DNA from: Chitinispirillaceae bacterium
Lineage (GTDB): Bacteria; Fibrobacterota; Chitinivibrionia; Chitinivibrionales; Chitinispirillaceae
Reading direction: 5' to 3'
Length of the DNA: 64,000 nt
NCBI GenBank assembly: GCA_016930275.1
Contig: JAFGHA010000111.1
Coordinates: 19,360-83,359 of the forward strand
This document shows positions 48,087 through 58,639 of this stretch, in pieces (positions within the stretch are counted from its first letter, which is position 1; each line of letters begins with the position of its first letter). The notes beneath the pieces were generated by a model. The model searched no databases, had not been told where the DNA came from, and worked only from the letters and a program-made list of their open reading frames with translations. The position numbers were made by a program, and so were the translations under genes.

Positions 48087-49295
48087 TTACGTATGATACT
48101 CGGCATTGATTTTTACGTAATCGTAACTGAAATCGCAGGTATGCGCTATCGCCATGGCCTGCCCCACGCCGAGATCAACGGCAACGGTTACCACTTTCTG
48201 CCGCAGAGCCTCATGCGCTGCTTTCTGATCGAATTTGAGCGGCTGCAGATTTCTGAATACCGGGAAACCGCACAGTCTGATCGACATTTTCTCATCTGAA
48301 AACTTCGCCCCCGAATACCCCACCGCACAGGCGATACGACCCCAGTTCGGATCATTACCGAACAACGCGCATTTCGTCAGATTCGAATTGGCAATCGCCC
48401 GAGCGGCCATTTTGGCTTCCGCTTCGGTTGCACCTCCCTTGATCAGAATCTCCACGCGTTTTGTCGCGCCCTCACCATCGGCGGCAATCTGTTTACACAG
48501 ATCGTTACATACCGTAAAAAGTCCCGCTTCGAAATCGGCAAGTTGCGCGGCATCCGTTATTCTGATGCCCGAAGCACCGTTGGCCACCACCAGTACCATA
48601 TCATTGGTGGAAGTGTCCCCGTCAACCGTAAGATTATTGAATGTCCGGTCGACCACACGTTTCAGCACCGCACTGAGGCGTGACGGAGCGATCGAGGCAT
48701 CCGTCGTAATGAAACCGAGCATCGTGGCCATATTAGGGCAGATCATCCCCGACCCTTTGGTGCAGCCGCCGATCGTGTAGCGCTGTCTGCCGCGAACCAC
48801 GTCGACCGCAGCCTCCTTTTTAACCAGATCCGTGGTCATGATCGCCTCTGCGAAGGCGCTTCCTCCATCCGCCTCGAGACCGTCGTACAACCCCGGGAGT
48901 GCAGTGGCAATCATGTCAAGTGGAAGAAAATGACCGATTACTCCGGTAGACGCGACAAGTACCGTATCAATATCAATCCCGCATTCACGGGCGGTCAGCG
49001 TCGCCATTGCCGCAGTATCCTTCACCCCCCGTTTTCCCGTACATGCATTGGCACATCCACTGTTGCAGATTACCGCACGGATCGCCTTGGACGGCAGACG
49101 GTATTCGCACCAGTCAACGCTTGATGCGCGTATACTGTTGGCCGTGAACGTCCCCGCCGCCGCACAGGGGCGGTCACTGCAGAGCAATGCGAGATCCTTA
49201 CCGCCGCTTGCCTTGATTCCCGCTTTCACTCCGCCGGCGACAAACCCTGCCGCTGCGGTAACGCCGCCATTTTTTATCTGTATTTTTACAGCCAT
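48087..49295 (-). CDS. argJ: Bifunctional glutamate N-acetyltransferase / amino-acid acetyltransferase ArgJ
   Basis: GVTAAAGFVAGGVKAGIKASGGKDLALL, NSGCANACTGKRG, STGVIGHFLPLDMI, CTKGSGMICPNMATMLGFITTDASI, NLTVDGDTSTND. Confidence 0.96.
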   Translation of the reverse strand: MAVKIQIKNGGVTAAAGFVAGGVKAGIKASGGKDLALLCSDRPCAAAGTFTANSIRASSVDWCEYRLPSKAIRAVICNSGCANACTGKRGVKDTAAMATLTARECGIDIDTVLVASTGVIGHFLPLDMIATALPGLYDGLEADGGSAFAEAIMTTDLVKKEAAVDVVRGRQRYTIGGCTKGSGMICPNMATMLGFITTDASIAPSRLSAVLKRVVDRTFNNLTVDGDTSTNDMVLVVANGASGIRITDAAQLADFEAGLFTVCNDLCKQIAADGEGATKRVEILIKGGATEAEAKMAARAIANSNLTKCALFGNDPNWGRIACAVGYSGAKFSDEKMSIRLCGFPVFRNLQPLKFDQKAAHEALRQKVVTVAVDLGVGQAMAIAHTCDFSYDYVKINAEYHT

Positions 49296-49504
49296 TCCAT
49301 GTACTCCCACCGTTGCACTGAAGTTTCGAGGCTATCTCAACTGTTTGATTACCGCCGCCACCAGGCTCTTCAGCCATGAGTGAACTGCGGCAGATGAAAA
49401 TGCATTTTCCGGCAGTTCCATTTCCCCCTCAAAATACCATCTCCCCATAAGAACCGAAATCATTTATTGACTGTTTACGGCCGGAATCATATAAATAAAG
49501 TAAT

Positions 49505-50704
49505 ATGGCTACTCTACATAAAATCATGGTCGCCACCTGCTGTTGTATCCTCAGTGTCACCCTCGCCGGAGCACAATATGACTGGGAAGAGGAAAATGGC
49601 AGCACTTCATGGCAGGAACCTTCCACCGAAACCACCGATGCCGCTACCTCAACCTACGAGACATCGACCAGTGCCGAACCCGATGCCACGTATGTCATCA
49701 AAAAAGGCGACACGCTCTGGGATCTGGCATTTCAATTTTTAGGCGACCCTTTCCTGTGGCAGCAGATATGGCAAGCCAACAGTTACATCGCAAACCCTGA
49801 TCTCATTTATCCTGGAAACAAACTCATCATACCGGGGCGGGAACCGTACCCTGCGGCAGAAAACAACGACCGTTTCACCTCTGAAACCAGTGAAGCTCTT
49901 TCAGCAACGGATTCTCTGAAAGACACCACCACTGATGCGGAGGATTTTCCATCGGACAGTATCTTGCTCTCACTGATGCGCCAGAAAGAGGTCCTTTCAT
50001 CGGGATATCTGGGTGCTGTTCCTTTTTTATGGTTCGAACGGGATCGTAAGGGAAATATCTACCCGGGCAATGCAACGGTTAATTCTCCCTCCTTGGGGTC
50101 GGCATACCAGCTTTTTACGACACTCAGCTTCACCCCGTTCGAACAGGGGGTATATCAAGAAAACGATACCGTCTCGATTTTTTCATCAATCCGGATTCTC
50201 CGGTTCAACAACAAGCCGGCCAATCTTATCAAACGCACCGGAAGAGCGGTGATTAAAAAAATCGGTCCCCGACAGATCGATGCGCTTCTTTTCGAGATGT
50301 CCGATGCCATCAACGGTAAAGAGCGGGTAATGACCATACCGGGACCACAACAACAGATCATCGACACCCTTATAGACCCTCCTGCAGCCATCTCAGGTGA
50401 AGTTTTCTGCCGCGTTGAACAAACTCAAACCCCTTACCCCTTCCAAATGATTATATTAGATGTTGGAAGTACGCAGGGTGTTGTGATCGGCGACGTATTC
50501 GGCATTTATCATTCCGACGAAAAAAGCCCTGCCCGTCTGAATGTCATCGGCAGTATCGGACATGTCGGCACCGGATCATCCACTTTGAATATGATTATCA
50601 TGAAAGATAATTGTGTCGAAGAGGGCGACAAAGCGGTACTTCTGCGTCGGGCCCGAATGAAGCCTCCCGTTTCTGGGGGAGACGCTTCTTCCATAGCCCG
50701 GTAA
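49505..50704 (+). CDS. Exported LysM domain protein
   Basis: Signal peptide; YVIKKGDTLWDLAFQFLGDPFLWQQIWQANSYIANPDLIYPGNKLIIPG. Confidence 0.9.
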   Translation: MATLHKIMVATCCCILSVTLAGAQYDWEEENGSTSWQEPSTETTDAATSTYETSTSAEPDATYVIKKGDTLWDLAFQFLGDPFLWQQIWQANSYIANPDLIYPGNKLIIPGREPYPAAENNDRFTSETSEALSATDSLKDTTTDAEDFPSDSILLSLMRQKEVLSSGYLGAVPFLWFERDRKGNIYPGNATVNSPSLGSAYQLFTTLSFTPFEQGVYQENDTVSIFSSIRILRFNNKPANLIKRTGRAVIKKIGPRQIDALLFEMSDAINGKERVMTIPGPQQQIIDTLIDPPAAISGEVFCRVEQTQTPYPFQMIILDVGSTQGVVIGDVFGIYHSDEKSPARLNVIGSIGHVGTGSSTLNMIIMKDNCVEEGDKAVLLRRARMKPPVSGGDASSIAR

Positions 50705-50783
50705 CAGTATCCCATTTTCATATACTCCAGACTGTCAGTAGCTCTTTACACAGCAGATATCCAGCCTCAGGAGCAGTCAGACT

Positions 50784-50999
50784 ATGAGCAGATCCATTTT
50801 AGATATCGGGCAGCGACTCGTCATCAGCAACCGTCATAAGAGTGTCCGCAGAGGTATCATCTTTTTTATGACCAACATTCTGCTTTTCGCGGCCCTCGTA
50901 TTTGCCGTTGAAATCGCACTCATCCTTCTGGGTATCGGCAATATTTTTCTCCCCTGGACCCGCCAGGCGCTCAACTTCATGAATGCGATTCTTTTTTAA
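50784..50999 (+). CDS. Small membrane protein of unknown function (71 aa)
   Basis: Hydrophobic GIIFFMTNILLFAALVFAVEIALILLGIGNIFLPWT; isolated ORF. Confidence 0.5.
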   Translation: MSRSILDIGQRLVISNRHKSVRRGIIFFMTNILLFAALVFAVEIALILLGIGNIFLPWTRQALNFMNAILF

Positions 51000-51147
51000 T
51001 CCGGTAGAAATTCCTCCACAATTGTAGCAATCGAAACCGAGAGATCTTTGCCTGCAGCAACCCTCCGATAGCTAACGAGATTACCAATTCCGATCAAGGC
51101 GGTACCTCCAGCCCGGTCAATCATGACTGCAGGAATACCACTTTAGT

Positions 51148-52605
51148 TCATTTCGTCACATTGACGATTCTGTCGGTACCCGATACAACATTCCGGATAA
51201 TGTACAAACCCGTCCTGTATCCCGTTTTTCCAAATGTACCGGTGTGACGGTCATTCACTCTACGTCCACTTAGATCGTATACCGAAAATATCGACAACTC
51301 CTTCGCGGGAACTATCGCGGGAACGACCTGTTTCCCTTTTTCCTGAACAACAATTCCGGTACCGGTAACCGTACCTGCCCAGGTGGACACGCTTTTTGAC
51401 TCAAGTGTTCCTGAAAAAGTACCGCCTGAAGAAACGGTCGCGTTACCCTCTTCCGCAATACTTTTACTTGCGGAAGTGGTGTACTTGGTAAGCGATGTTG
51501 CGATTCCGCCTTTGATGGTAAAATTAACCGTCTGGGAGGAGCTGGTAGTATTGACCGCAACGATCACGAGACTATCGGCATTTTTACTTTTATAAGCGGA
51601 AACATTTACGCCGTTGACCGGATTTTTCGTGGCATCGACCCGCAATGCGCCGGGCCGAACGAATTTCGTATAATGCGCAATGCAATATCCGCGCTTGGTG
51701 ATCGCCCCGTTGTTGATAAACCCATAGTTCCGTTTAATGTACCACCACGTGTAAACATTAAACTGGCCCTCGACCATTGAGTTATGCACATCGGTTGCCA
51801 CTCCAAGGGCATCGGGCCACTGATTCGCATCGGTGTTGCTGTTCGTGTAGACCTCGGTCATCCAGCGCTCCTTGCCGGCGGGAATACCTTTCTGATCAAA
51901 GAGCGGATACGGATAATCCCGCAGCTGGGTTCCGTAGGTGTGAGCCCCCAGAATATCCCAGTTCGCGAGTGCCCTCGCATCATTGAGCAGATCATCATAA
52001 TAATTCTTCCGGTACTGAAACGACTCGGCGGTCATCAGCCGGGTCGAGATCTGGTCGCCGTAGTTGATGATGAAGTCGCGGACATCGGCTGCGGTCCAGT
52101 GCCGCCAGTCGCCATAGTCCGGTTCGTTCTGGACACTGATGGCATAGAGCTCCGCACCCTGACCCTTCATATAGACGGCGAAACTGTTGAGATGCTCCGC
52201 GTAGGAGGCGAACTGGGACGAACTCATGTTCCCGCCACTGTTCCATGGTGAGGCGAAGACGAGGCCGCCGGCCGCTATGGCAACCTTAGCCGTAGCCACG
52301 TAGCTGGACGTACTCGTGTTGCCGTCCGGCACCGCGATCCGAAGGACCGTCAATCCAAGCTGCGTTGGCCCATTACCAAAGGCGAGGGTTCGCTCGGAGG
52401 CACTCAGGTCTCCTATCCACGGTATATGAACCATGCCGCCAAACCCGCGGACCAGCTGTTTTTCACTGTTCAAATCGACTATGCAGTTTTGTGCACTACT
52501 AAGTTTAACCGCTAAAATTGCGACGGCTGCAACTGCCATTACCGCACTATTCATGCGAAAAGTCACCATAACGTACCCACTTTCAACTATCTGAGCATGG
52601 TACAC
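51148..52605 (-). CDS. GH30 (subfamily 8-like) glucuronoxylanase with C-terminal type A sorting-like domain
   Basis: RGFGGMVHIPWIGDL, SVQNEPDYGDW (acid/base), WMTEVYTNSNTDANQWPDALGVATDVHNSM (nucleophile), WWYIKRNYGFINNGAITKRGYCIAHYTKFVRPGALRVDATKNP; C-terminal FSVYDLSGRRVN...GLYIIRNVVSGTDRIVNV. Confidence 0.92.
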   Translation of the reverse strand: MYHAQIVESGYVMVTFRMNSAVMAVAAVAILAVKLSSAQNCIVDLNSEKQLVRGFGGMVHIPWIGDLSASERTLAFGNGPTQLGLTVLRIAVPDGNTSTSSYVATAKVAIAAGGLVFASPWNSGGNMSSSQFASYAEHLNSFAVYMKGQGAELYAISVQNEPDYGDWRHWTAADVRDFIINYGDQISTRLMTAESFQYRKNYYDDLLNDARALANWDILGAHTYGTQLRDYPYPLFDQKGIPAGKERWMTEVYTNSNTDANQWPDALGVATDVHNSMVEGQFNVYTWWYIKRNYGFINNGAITKRGYCIAHYTKFVRPGALRVDATKNPVNGVNVSAYKSKNADSLVIVAVNTTSSSQTVNFTIKGGIATSLTKYTTSASKSIAEEGNATVSSGGTFSGTLESKSVSTWAGTVTGTGIVVQEKGKQVVPAIVPAKELSIFSVYDLSGRRVNDRHTGTFGKTGYRTGLYIIRNVVSGTDRIVNVTK

Positions 52606-52922
52606 CGCTCAGGAAATCCTTGAAACTATTACAGTTTGAATTCAGATTTTTATCTTTAAGCAATATACCAAAAATGACCCGGAAATGACTTATTTTCAGC
52701 GATTATGGGGTTTTTTGGTTCATGATCAGGGATTGATATCATTCTATCGGGTCGAAAAATTTCAGGAGAAATAAATCCCGAACCGTGGTTTGATAACTAT
52801 GAAAAGGAGAGGAACAACAAGTAATTTTATTTTAAATCAATCTGTCCGTGGGAAGTGTAGAGAGTGCCACGGTCGTCATCTGTACCGGAGGACATCATTT
52901 GATCCGAGAGAATAACCGTCGT

Positions 52923-54815
52923 ATGCATCTGCGGTTTCATATCCTCATTGCATTTTCCGTTTTTATTCCGTCTTCCCTTTCCGCCTACTGGCAAGCGGAA
53001 ATTATCGATACCGATTCCGACGAGCTGCTCAGAAGCGTTATGATACATTCCTCAGGGAATATCATCCTTTCCGGCGAGGACAACACGATTCTGGTGTCCA
53101 AAGATCAGGGGAAAAACTGGGAAGAAGCGGAAATACCCGATGTTTCCGGCTTCGGGGAGAGTGACGATATCTCCATCCGCAGAATTGTCGAATTGCGGGG
53201 TTCGAAAAAGCTCCTCGCCCTGGGGGTTATTAATAAGTCACACCAGAGTGGTCCGGTTGGCATGGTCAGCGGGCCGGGACCGTCTTGGCATACTTCACGC
53301 ACTGAAAAATGGACTGCAGTACTCACCAGTTCCGATGGTGGTACCACCTGGACTCTTGCGGAGAAAATTGACGAAGCCGCCCTGTACTGGCCGTTTATTT
53401 TTTCCGACGGTCAGTGTATCCTTTTCGGGTACGCCGACAGTACGTATGAATTCAGAAACGGGCGCATTTTCACCACCGCAGCAAACAGACTCCCCAACAA
53501 AAACGGTAGCCGGATTTCTCCGATCCCGTTTTTCGGTTCTGCCGCCATAAACGACACACGACTCGTTACCCAATACCGTGATTACCTTTTCGCGGTGGAA
53601 GAGCATAGCGTAATCGGTGTTTCGCTCGACCGGGGGCACTCATGGTCGGTGCTGCAAAGCGAGAATTACCCGGACGATATCAATGCGATTGCCGTTCTGG
53701 ATGAACGACGCATCATCGCCGCCTGCGATAACGGTACGGTCGCCATATCGGAAGATGCGGGTAACTCATGGAGAACAACAACCATTACCGAACATGACCT
53801 GAATGCTGTTTATGCTTCCCCGCAATGTGACTGGTGGCTGGCCGGCGATGAAGGATACATCGCATTTTCATCGAACTCGGGAGCAGACTGGACCCGACTT
53901 GAAACGGATTCGGACGAAGACCTTTCCGCTGTGCACTTCAACAGTGGCTGCAGCAACGGCTGGGTGCTCGGTAACGACGGTACGGCAATTCATATTTTTG
54001 ACAAAAGGAACTCTTCTCCCGTTCTACCCCTGAAAACACCGGACGAGGCAATCACCTGGTCCGAACGTGCGAAAAACGACCGGAACACGTGGTACGTCCC
54101 CACCGAAAAAGAAAAAGGTCTTAAACAGGGTCTTTCACTGAGTGTGCGACCACCGGATGCGACCGTCAGAATCGGCGACCGTACCTATTCCGGAAGTCAA
54201 CTATTCGTACCGCTTCCTCCCGGAAAACACTATCTGAGAGTGGAAAAAAAAGGATGCTTTCCCGAAGAAGATTCCATCGAGATCGAATTCGGCAGCGTTG
54301 AAGAGGAAAATGTAACCCTTCGTCCGCTGAAAATTACCGTTTCTCCTTCCGGGGCACTTTTTACCGACCTCTCCACCTACGGCCTGTTATTTTCAATTCA
54401 AGCCGGCATTCTCGGAAACAGCCGCAACGGTACGGGGATACTTCTTGACGCGGGAGTAAGCATTTCTGAACAGAGCAGCGTCATAGACCTTTGCGGTTTT
54501 TACAGCCATCGTTTTGACATAGGCAACTCTTTTTTCATATCTCCCTTTTGTGCGGCCGGTGCACTGAACGTCCGCACGGTAGCCGATTCCATGTTCATCG
54601 ACAGCAGCGGACTCCCCTATGAGTCGGCCCATCCCGACACCATCGAAGACGCCCTGCGGGATGAATATTACGACGTCGCCCTTCAGGCGGGATTTGATAT
54701 ACAGATCCGTAAACATCAAAACTGGGGATTTTCAATCAAACCTTCGCTGCTCTGGGCTCCAAAGTACGGGCTGCACTGTATCCTCAGATTCGGTGCCGTC
54801 ATCTGGATTCTCTGA
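52923..54815 (+). CDS. Exported YCF48/Asp-box repeat protein with PEGA-like domain and C-terminal barrel-like region
   Basis: Five Asp-box-like motifs (SKDQGKNW, SSDGGTTW, SLDRGHSW, SEDAGNSW, SSNSGADW); PEGA-like LSVRPPDATVRIGDRTYSGSQLFVPLPPGKHYLRVEKKGCFP. ATG at 52923 precedes a signal peptide. Confidence 0.8.
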   Translation: MHLRFHILIAFSVFIPSSLSAYWQAEIIDTDSDELLRSVMIHSSGNIILSGEDNTILVSKDQGKNWEEAEIPDVSGFGESDDISIRRIVELRGSKKLLALGVINKSHQSGPVGMVSGPGPSWHTSRTEKWTAVLTSSDGGTTWTLAEKIDEAALYWPFIFSDGQCILFGYADSTYEFRNGRIFTTAANRLPNKNGSRISPIPFFGSAAINDTRLVTQYRDYLFAVEEHSVIGVSLDRGHSWSVLQSENYPDDINAIAVLDERRIIAACDNGTVAISEDAGNSWRTTTITEHDLNAVYASPQCDWWLAGDEGYIAFSSNSGADWTRLETDSDEDLSAVHFNSGCSNGWVLGNDGTAIHIFDKRNSSPVLPLKTPDEAITWSERAKNDRNTWYVPTEKEKGLKQGLSLSVRPPDATVRIGDRTYSGSQLFVPLPPGKHYLRVEKKGCFPEEDSIEIEFGSVEEENVTLRPLKITVSPSGALFTDLSTYGLLFSIQAGILGNSRNGTGILLDAGVSISEQSSVIDLCGFYSHRFDIGNSFFISPFCAAGALNVRTVADSMFIDSSGLPYESAHPDTIEDALRDEYYDVALQAGFDIQIRKHQNWGFSIKPSLLWAPKYGLHCILRFGAVIWIL

Positions 54816-55031
54816 CAGTTACTGCCGGCGACCTGTTTTGTTACCAAAGGAAATGTGGAATCCGACGCAGACCTTGTGATGGCCAACGCCATCGTGCGAG
54901 ATCATGGAGGGACCCTGCATACAGGGGATGTACCAGACCCTTCCCGGCAGAGACATGATCGCGCGGAGGGAAGAAAACCGGCAGAACCGTACGGTTTCTT
55001 CCACCTGCACTGAAATCGGCAATTCCCGTAC

Positions 55032-55598
55032 TTATTTCCTTTGATATTTCCCCATCAGGACCGCGTCGGCAATCACATGTCCCTTTATCGCATCCAGCAG
55101 CTTCTTCTTTGTCATTCCGGCATCAACCGGCAGCTCAGTGTCGAGCGCATACAATTTGAAGAAATACCGGTGTACTCCTCCCGGCGGACAGGGACCGCCG
55201 TACCCTGTTTTTCTGAAATCATTGATCCCCTGACGCGTTCCGTCGGCCAGAGATTCGGTCGGCGGCATTTTCTGCGATAGTCCCTTCACATCAGCCGGAA
55301 TATTGTACACTACCCAGTGTACCCAGTCGCCGATCGGGGCATCGGGATCGTCACAGATGAGAGCGAACGATAGTACTTCTTCGGGTGCTCCCTTCCATTC
55401 CAGCGGCGGGGAGCTATCGACACCGTCACACGTAAACGCCGAAGGAATCAGTGTTCCTTCACCAAAGACACTACTGGAGAGTATCATGTCTGCACCTCCT
55501 TTTTTAAAATTCGGGACTTTGTCACCCGCAATAACGTTCATCGCTCCGCAACAGATTACCGCCAGCAGCATTCGCGCAATGTTCTTTTTGCTATCCAT
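55032..55598 (-). CDS. YbhB/YbcL family (PEBP, Raf kinase inhibitor-like) protein, probably exported
   Basis: IPSAFTCDGVDSSPPLEWKGAPEEVLSFALICDDPDAPIGDWVHWVVYNIPAD... GGPCPPGGVHRYFFKLYALD. Confidence 0.95.
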   Translation of the reverse strand: MDSKKNIARMLLAVICCGAMNVIAGDKVPNFKKGGADMILSSSVFGEGTLIPSAFTCDGVDSSPPLEWKGAPEEVLSFALICDDPDAPIGDWVHWVVYNIPADVKGLSQKMPPTESLADGTRQGINDFRKTGYGGPCPPGGVHRYFFKLYALDTELPVDAGMTKKKLLDAIKGHVIADAVLMGKYQRK

Positions 55599-55874
55599 AT
55601 ATACCCCCTGCTATTTGTATCCGGATGACCGTTACTCATCTGCTCTTCGCACCTCTTGGAAAATATATTTTTTCTGACTTCCACCACGTTTCTCCCGCAC
55701 CCATGAACCATCGGTGGTTTCAGAAATAACTCCGGAAGCCGACCTTTGGATATATCACTGCGGGAAAACCGTTATCGAATAATCCCGGGAACCGGCGGTT
55801 CGGATCAGGGTGTGTTTCCATTCACATTTTCCGTCACCTTTATATCCAGCCTTTCCCGGTACTATTTTTCGATT

Positions 55875-58070
55875 ATGGATCCTTCCCTGTTTTTACCGAC
55901 CGCTTCGCTCGATGATGCCACCACCTATTTCGTGCAGAAAGTCCAGGAAGTCAATCCGAAAATACCAAGTGACCTCATCGAAAAAGCGTTCCGATTCTCA
56001 TGGGAGGCACACCACAACCAGATCCGCAAATCCGGCGAACCGTTTCTCGCACACCCGGTTGCAGTCGCCCTGATTCTCGCGGAACAGCGCCTCGACGCCG
56101 TTACCATTGCCGCAGGACTTTTACATGATGTGGTGGAAGACACGCCGGTCACACGGAAAGTGATCGAGGAAGAGTTCGGCGAGGAAATCGCACTGCTGGT
56201 TGACGGCGTCACCAAAATAAAAACATTTCAAATGAAATCCAACCAGGAGCGGCAGGCGGAAACCTACCGGAAAATGCTGCTTTCGATGTCAAAGGATCTC
56301 AGGGTCATCATCATCAAATTCGCCGACCGGCTTCATAACCTCCGGACGCTCAAATACCTCAATCCGGAACGTATCAAGGCAATCGCCGCCGAGACTCTGG
56401 ATATCTACGCACCATTGGCCCACAGGCTCGGTATGGCACGCATAAAATGGGAGCTTGAAGATCTCGCCTTCAAACACCTTGAATGGGAACAGTACCGCGA
56501 CCTCGTCACGAAAGTGGTTACCAGCCGCAGCGAACGGGAAACGATTATCGACGGTTTTGTTTTCCCGCTCCGGGAACGGCTTGACCACGAGCATATCGAG
56601 GCAACTATTGTCGGACGCCCGAAACACTTCTACTCGATTTACCGGAAAATGCAGTCACGCAACAAACCGTTCGAGGAGATCTACGACCTGCTCGCGATCC
56701 GCGTGATCGTTCAGACCGTTCGGGACTGCTACCATGTACTCGGCCTTATCCATTCGCTCTGGACTCCCATTCAGGACCGGTTCAAGGATTATATCAGCAC
56801 TCCGAAATCAAACGGCTATCAGTCACTCCATACGACGGTATTCGGTGAAAAAGGAACCATCGTCGAGATGCAGATACGGACGTGGGAGATGAACCAGGTG
56901 GCCGAAGACGGTATCGCCGCTCACTGGCTTTACAAGAGCGGGCAGGAAAAACCCGATCGGGAGGACTACGCGCTTACCTGGCTGAAAAATCTCATCGACT
57001 GGCAGAAAGACCTTACCGACTCCACCGAATTTTTCGAGTTCTTCAAAATCGATCTCTTTCATGCCGAGATTTTTGTCTTTACACCCAAAGGCGACCTTAT
57101 TTCCCTCCCGAAAGGAGCCACGATTCTCGACTTCGCCTTCTCGGTACACACTGATCTGGGGCTTCATTGCATTGGTGCGAAGGTGGACGGTAAAATCGAG
57201 CCCATCAGCAAGGAACTTAAAAGCGGCCAGACCGTCGAGATCCTCAAACTCAATTCCAAAAAGCCTTCCATCGACTGGCTGCGCGAGGTGAAAACACCCA
57301 AGGCGCGCAGTGCCATAAAGCACTGGCTGAAAACCACCGGCAGGCAGGAGAGCATTGAACTCGGCAAAAAAATCATTCTGACTTCCTACCGAAGACTCAA
57401 CGCGACTACCGCATTTTCCGACCATCTGCCGGGACTGCTCCAGCATCTCGGTATCGCCAGTCCCGAGCGGCTTTACGAGCAACTCGGAAACGGTGAACTC
57501 TCCACCTCGAAGGTTATGGATTTCTTTCAGGTTTTCAAGATCAAGAAAACCAAACCCACCAACATGGTTTCGCGGATTGTCGACAGTTTCACCGGAAAAA
57601 AAATGCCGGGAGTTCTGGTGGGCGGAAACGAAGATCTCATGGTGCGTTTCGCGAAATGCTGCAATCCGATTCCCGGAGACGAAATCATCGGGTTCGTCAC
57701 CCGCGGCAGAGGTATCAGCGTCCATCGCAGCGACTGTACCAACGTGGCGCTTTTCGCCGACGACCAGGAACGCATGATTGATGTTTCGTGGGAGAGCAGC
57801 GAACAGAAGAAGTATATGGTAACGCTTGAAATTACCGGCACCGACCGTACCGGATTGCTTCAGGAGATCAGCAGTGTGTTCACCCAGTTTAAAGTCAACA
57901 TCAACGAGGGATCGATAAAAACAAGTGACCGGCTGGCGAAATCAGTCTTCAACATCGAAATCGCCCACCGGAATCAACTCAAACCGATTTTCAGGGCGAT
58001 TCAGAAAATTAAGGGAATTGAGAATGTCAGTCGTGTAAAAGAGTATATTACTTCCGACGGCAGACAGTAA
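55875..58070 (+). CDS. RelA/SpoT bifunctional (p)ppGpp synthetase/hydrolase
   Basis: HD domain (AGLLHDVVEDTPVT, KFADRLHNLRTL), synthetase (GRPKHFYSIYRKMQSR, YDLLAIRVIV, TPKSNGYQSLHTTV), TGS, ACT. Start at 55875 preferred over 55746. Confidence 0.95.
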   Translation: MDPSLFLPTASLDDATTYFVQKVQEVNPKIPSDLIEKAFRFSWEAHHNQIRKSGEPFLAHPVAVALILAEQRLDAVTIAAGLLHDVVEDTPVTRKVIEEEFGEEIALLVDGVTKIKTFQMKSNQERQAETYRKMLLSMSKDLRVIIIKFADRLHNLRTLKYLNPERIKAIAAETLDIYAPLAHRLGMARIKWELEDLAFKHLEWEQYRDLVTKVVTSRSERETIIDGFVFPLRERLDHEHIEATIVGRPKHFYSIYRKMQSRNKPFEEIYDLLAIRVIVQTVRDCYHVLGLIHSLWTPIQDRFKDYISTPKSNGYQSLHTTVFGEKGTIVEMQIRTWEMNQVAEDGIAAHWLYKSGQEKPDREDYALTWLKNLIDWQKDLTDSTEFFEFFKIDLFHAEIFVFTPKGDLISLPKGATILDFAFSVHTDLGLHCIGAKVDGKIEPISKELKSGQTVEILKLNSKKPSIDWLREVKTPKARSAIKHWLKTTGRQESIELGKKIILTSYRRLNATTAFSDHLPGLLQHLGIASPERLYEQLGNGELSTSKVMDFFQVFKIKKTKPTNMVSRIVDSFTGKKMPGVLVGGNEDLMVRFAKCCNPIPGDEIIGFVTRGRGISVHRSDCTNVALFADDQERMIDVSWESSEQKKYMVTLEITGTDRTGLLQEISSVFTQFKVNINEGSIKTSDRLAKSVFNIEIAHRNQLKPIFRAIQKIKGIENVSRVKEYITSDGRQ

Positions 58071-58111
58071 TACTATATGGGGTACACGGCAGCCCCGCAG
58101 GTACATGACCT

Positions 58112-58594
58112 ATGAATGGTATACACCAGCAACTGATTATATTCGCGGCAATCGGACTCGGCAGTGGAATCGGCGTCGCTCTGAGTATCGTTTTTTCGAT
58201 CCGTTCCTCCCGGCTGAAAAAACAACCTTCCGGCCAATATCTTACCACATTCGTATTTTCCGGCAACCTCAAACAGACAACCCTGCTCGATGCGATTCAG
58301 TTTCTGGAAATAGGCCAGCGTGAGGGCATTCTGCATATCTACTCCGGAAGAAGAAAAGGATACCTGACGTTTATCAAGGGACAGGTGGTCGATGCTTTTT
58401 TCCGGAATGAAACCGGCAAAGAAGCCATATTTCAGATTCTGACACTCGAAGAAGGCGACTTCTACTTTGAACCGAAAACCATTTCCCAACCGCGACTCAT
58501 TTCCGAATCGATCATGGATATCGCTTTCGAATGGGACGCCCGCAACAACGGTAACATCGATGATTTCGGTGATGAGGAGGAACCGGAAGAATAA
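58112..58594 (+). CDS. Membrane-anchored DUF4388 (PATAN-like) domain protein
   Basis: N-terminal TM; FSGNLKQTTLLDAIQFLEIGQREGILHIYSGRRKGYLTFIKGQVVDAFFRNETGKEAIFQILTLEEGDFYFEP. Confidence 0.8.
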   Translation: MNGIHQQLIIFAAIGLGSGIGVALSIVFSIRSSRLKKQPSGQYLTTFVFSGNLKQTTLLDAIQFLEIGQREGILHIYSGRRKGYLTFIKGQVVDAFFRNETGKEAIFQILTLEEGDFYFEPKTISQPRLISESIMDIAFEWDARNNGNIDDFGDEEEPEE

Positions 58595-58639
58595 CTCCGC
58601 TTCCGCAGTCCTCACCCGTTCGCCATTACCCCTTTCCTT

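Noticed and set aside
54819-55022. 67-aa minus-strand ORF downstream of the YbhB-like gene
   Set aside because: No recognisable family or good start context; could be real but not supportable from sequence alone.
56823-57725. 300-aa minus-strand ORF opposite relA/spoT
   Set aside because: Antisense shadow of a conserved gene.
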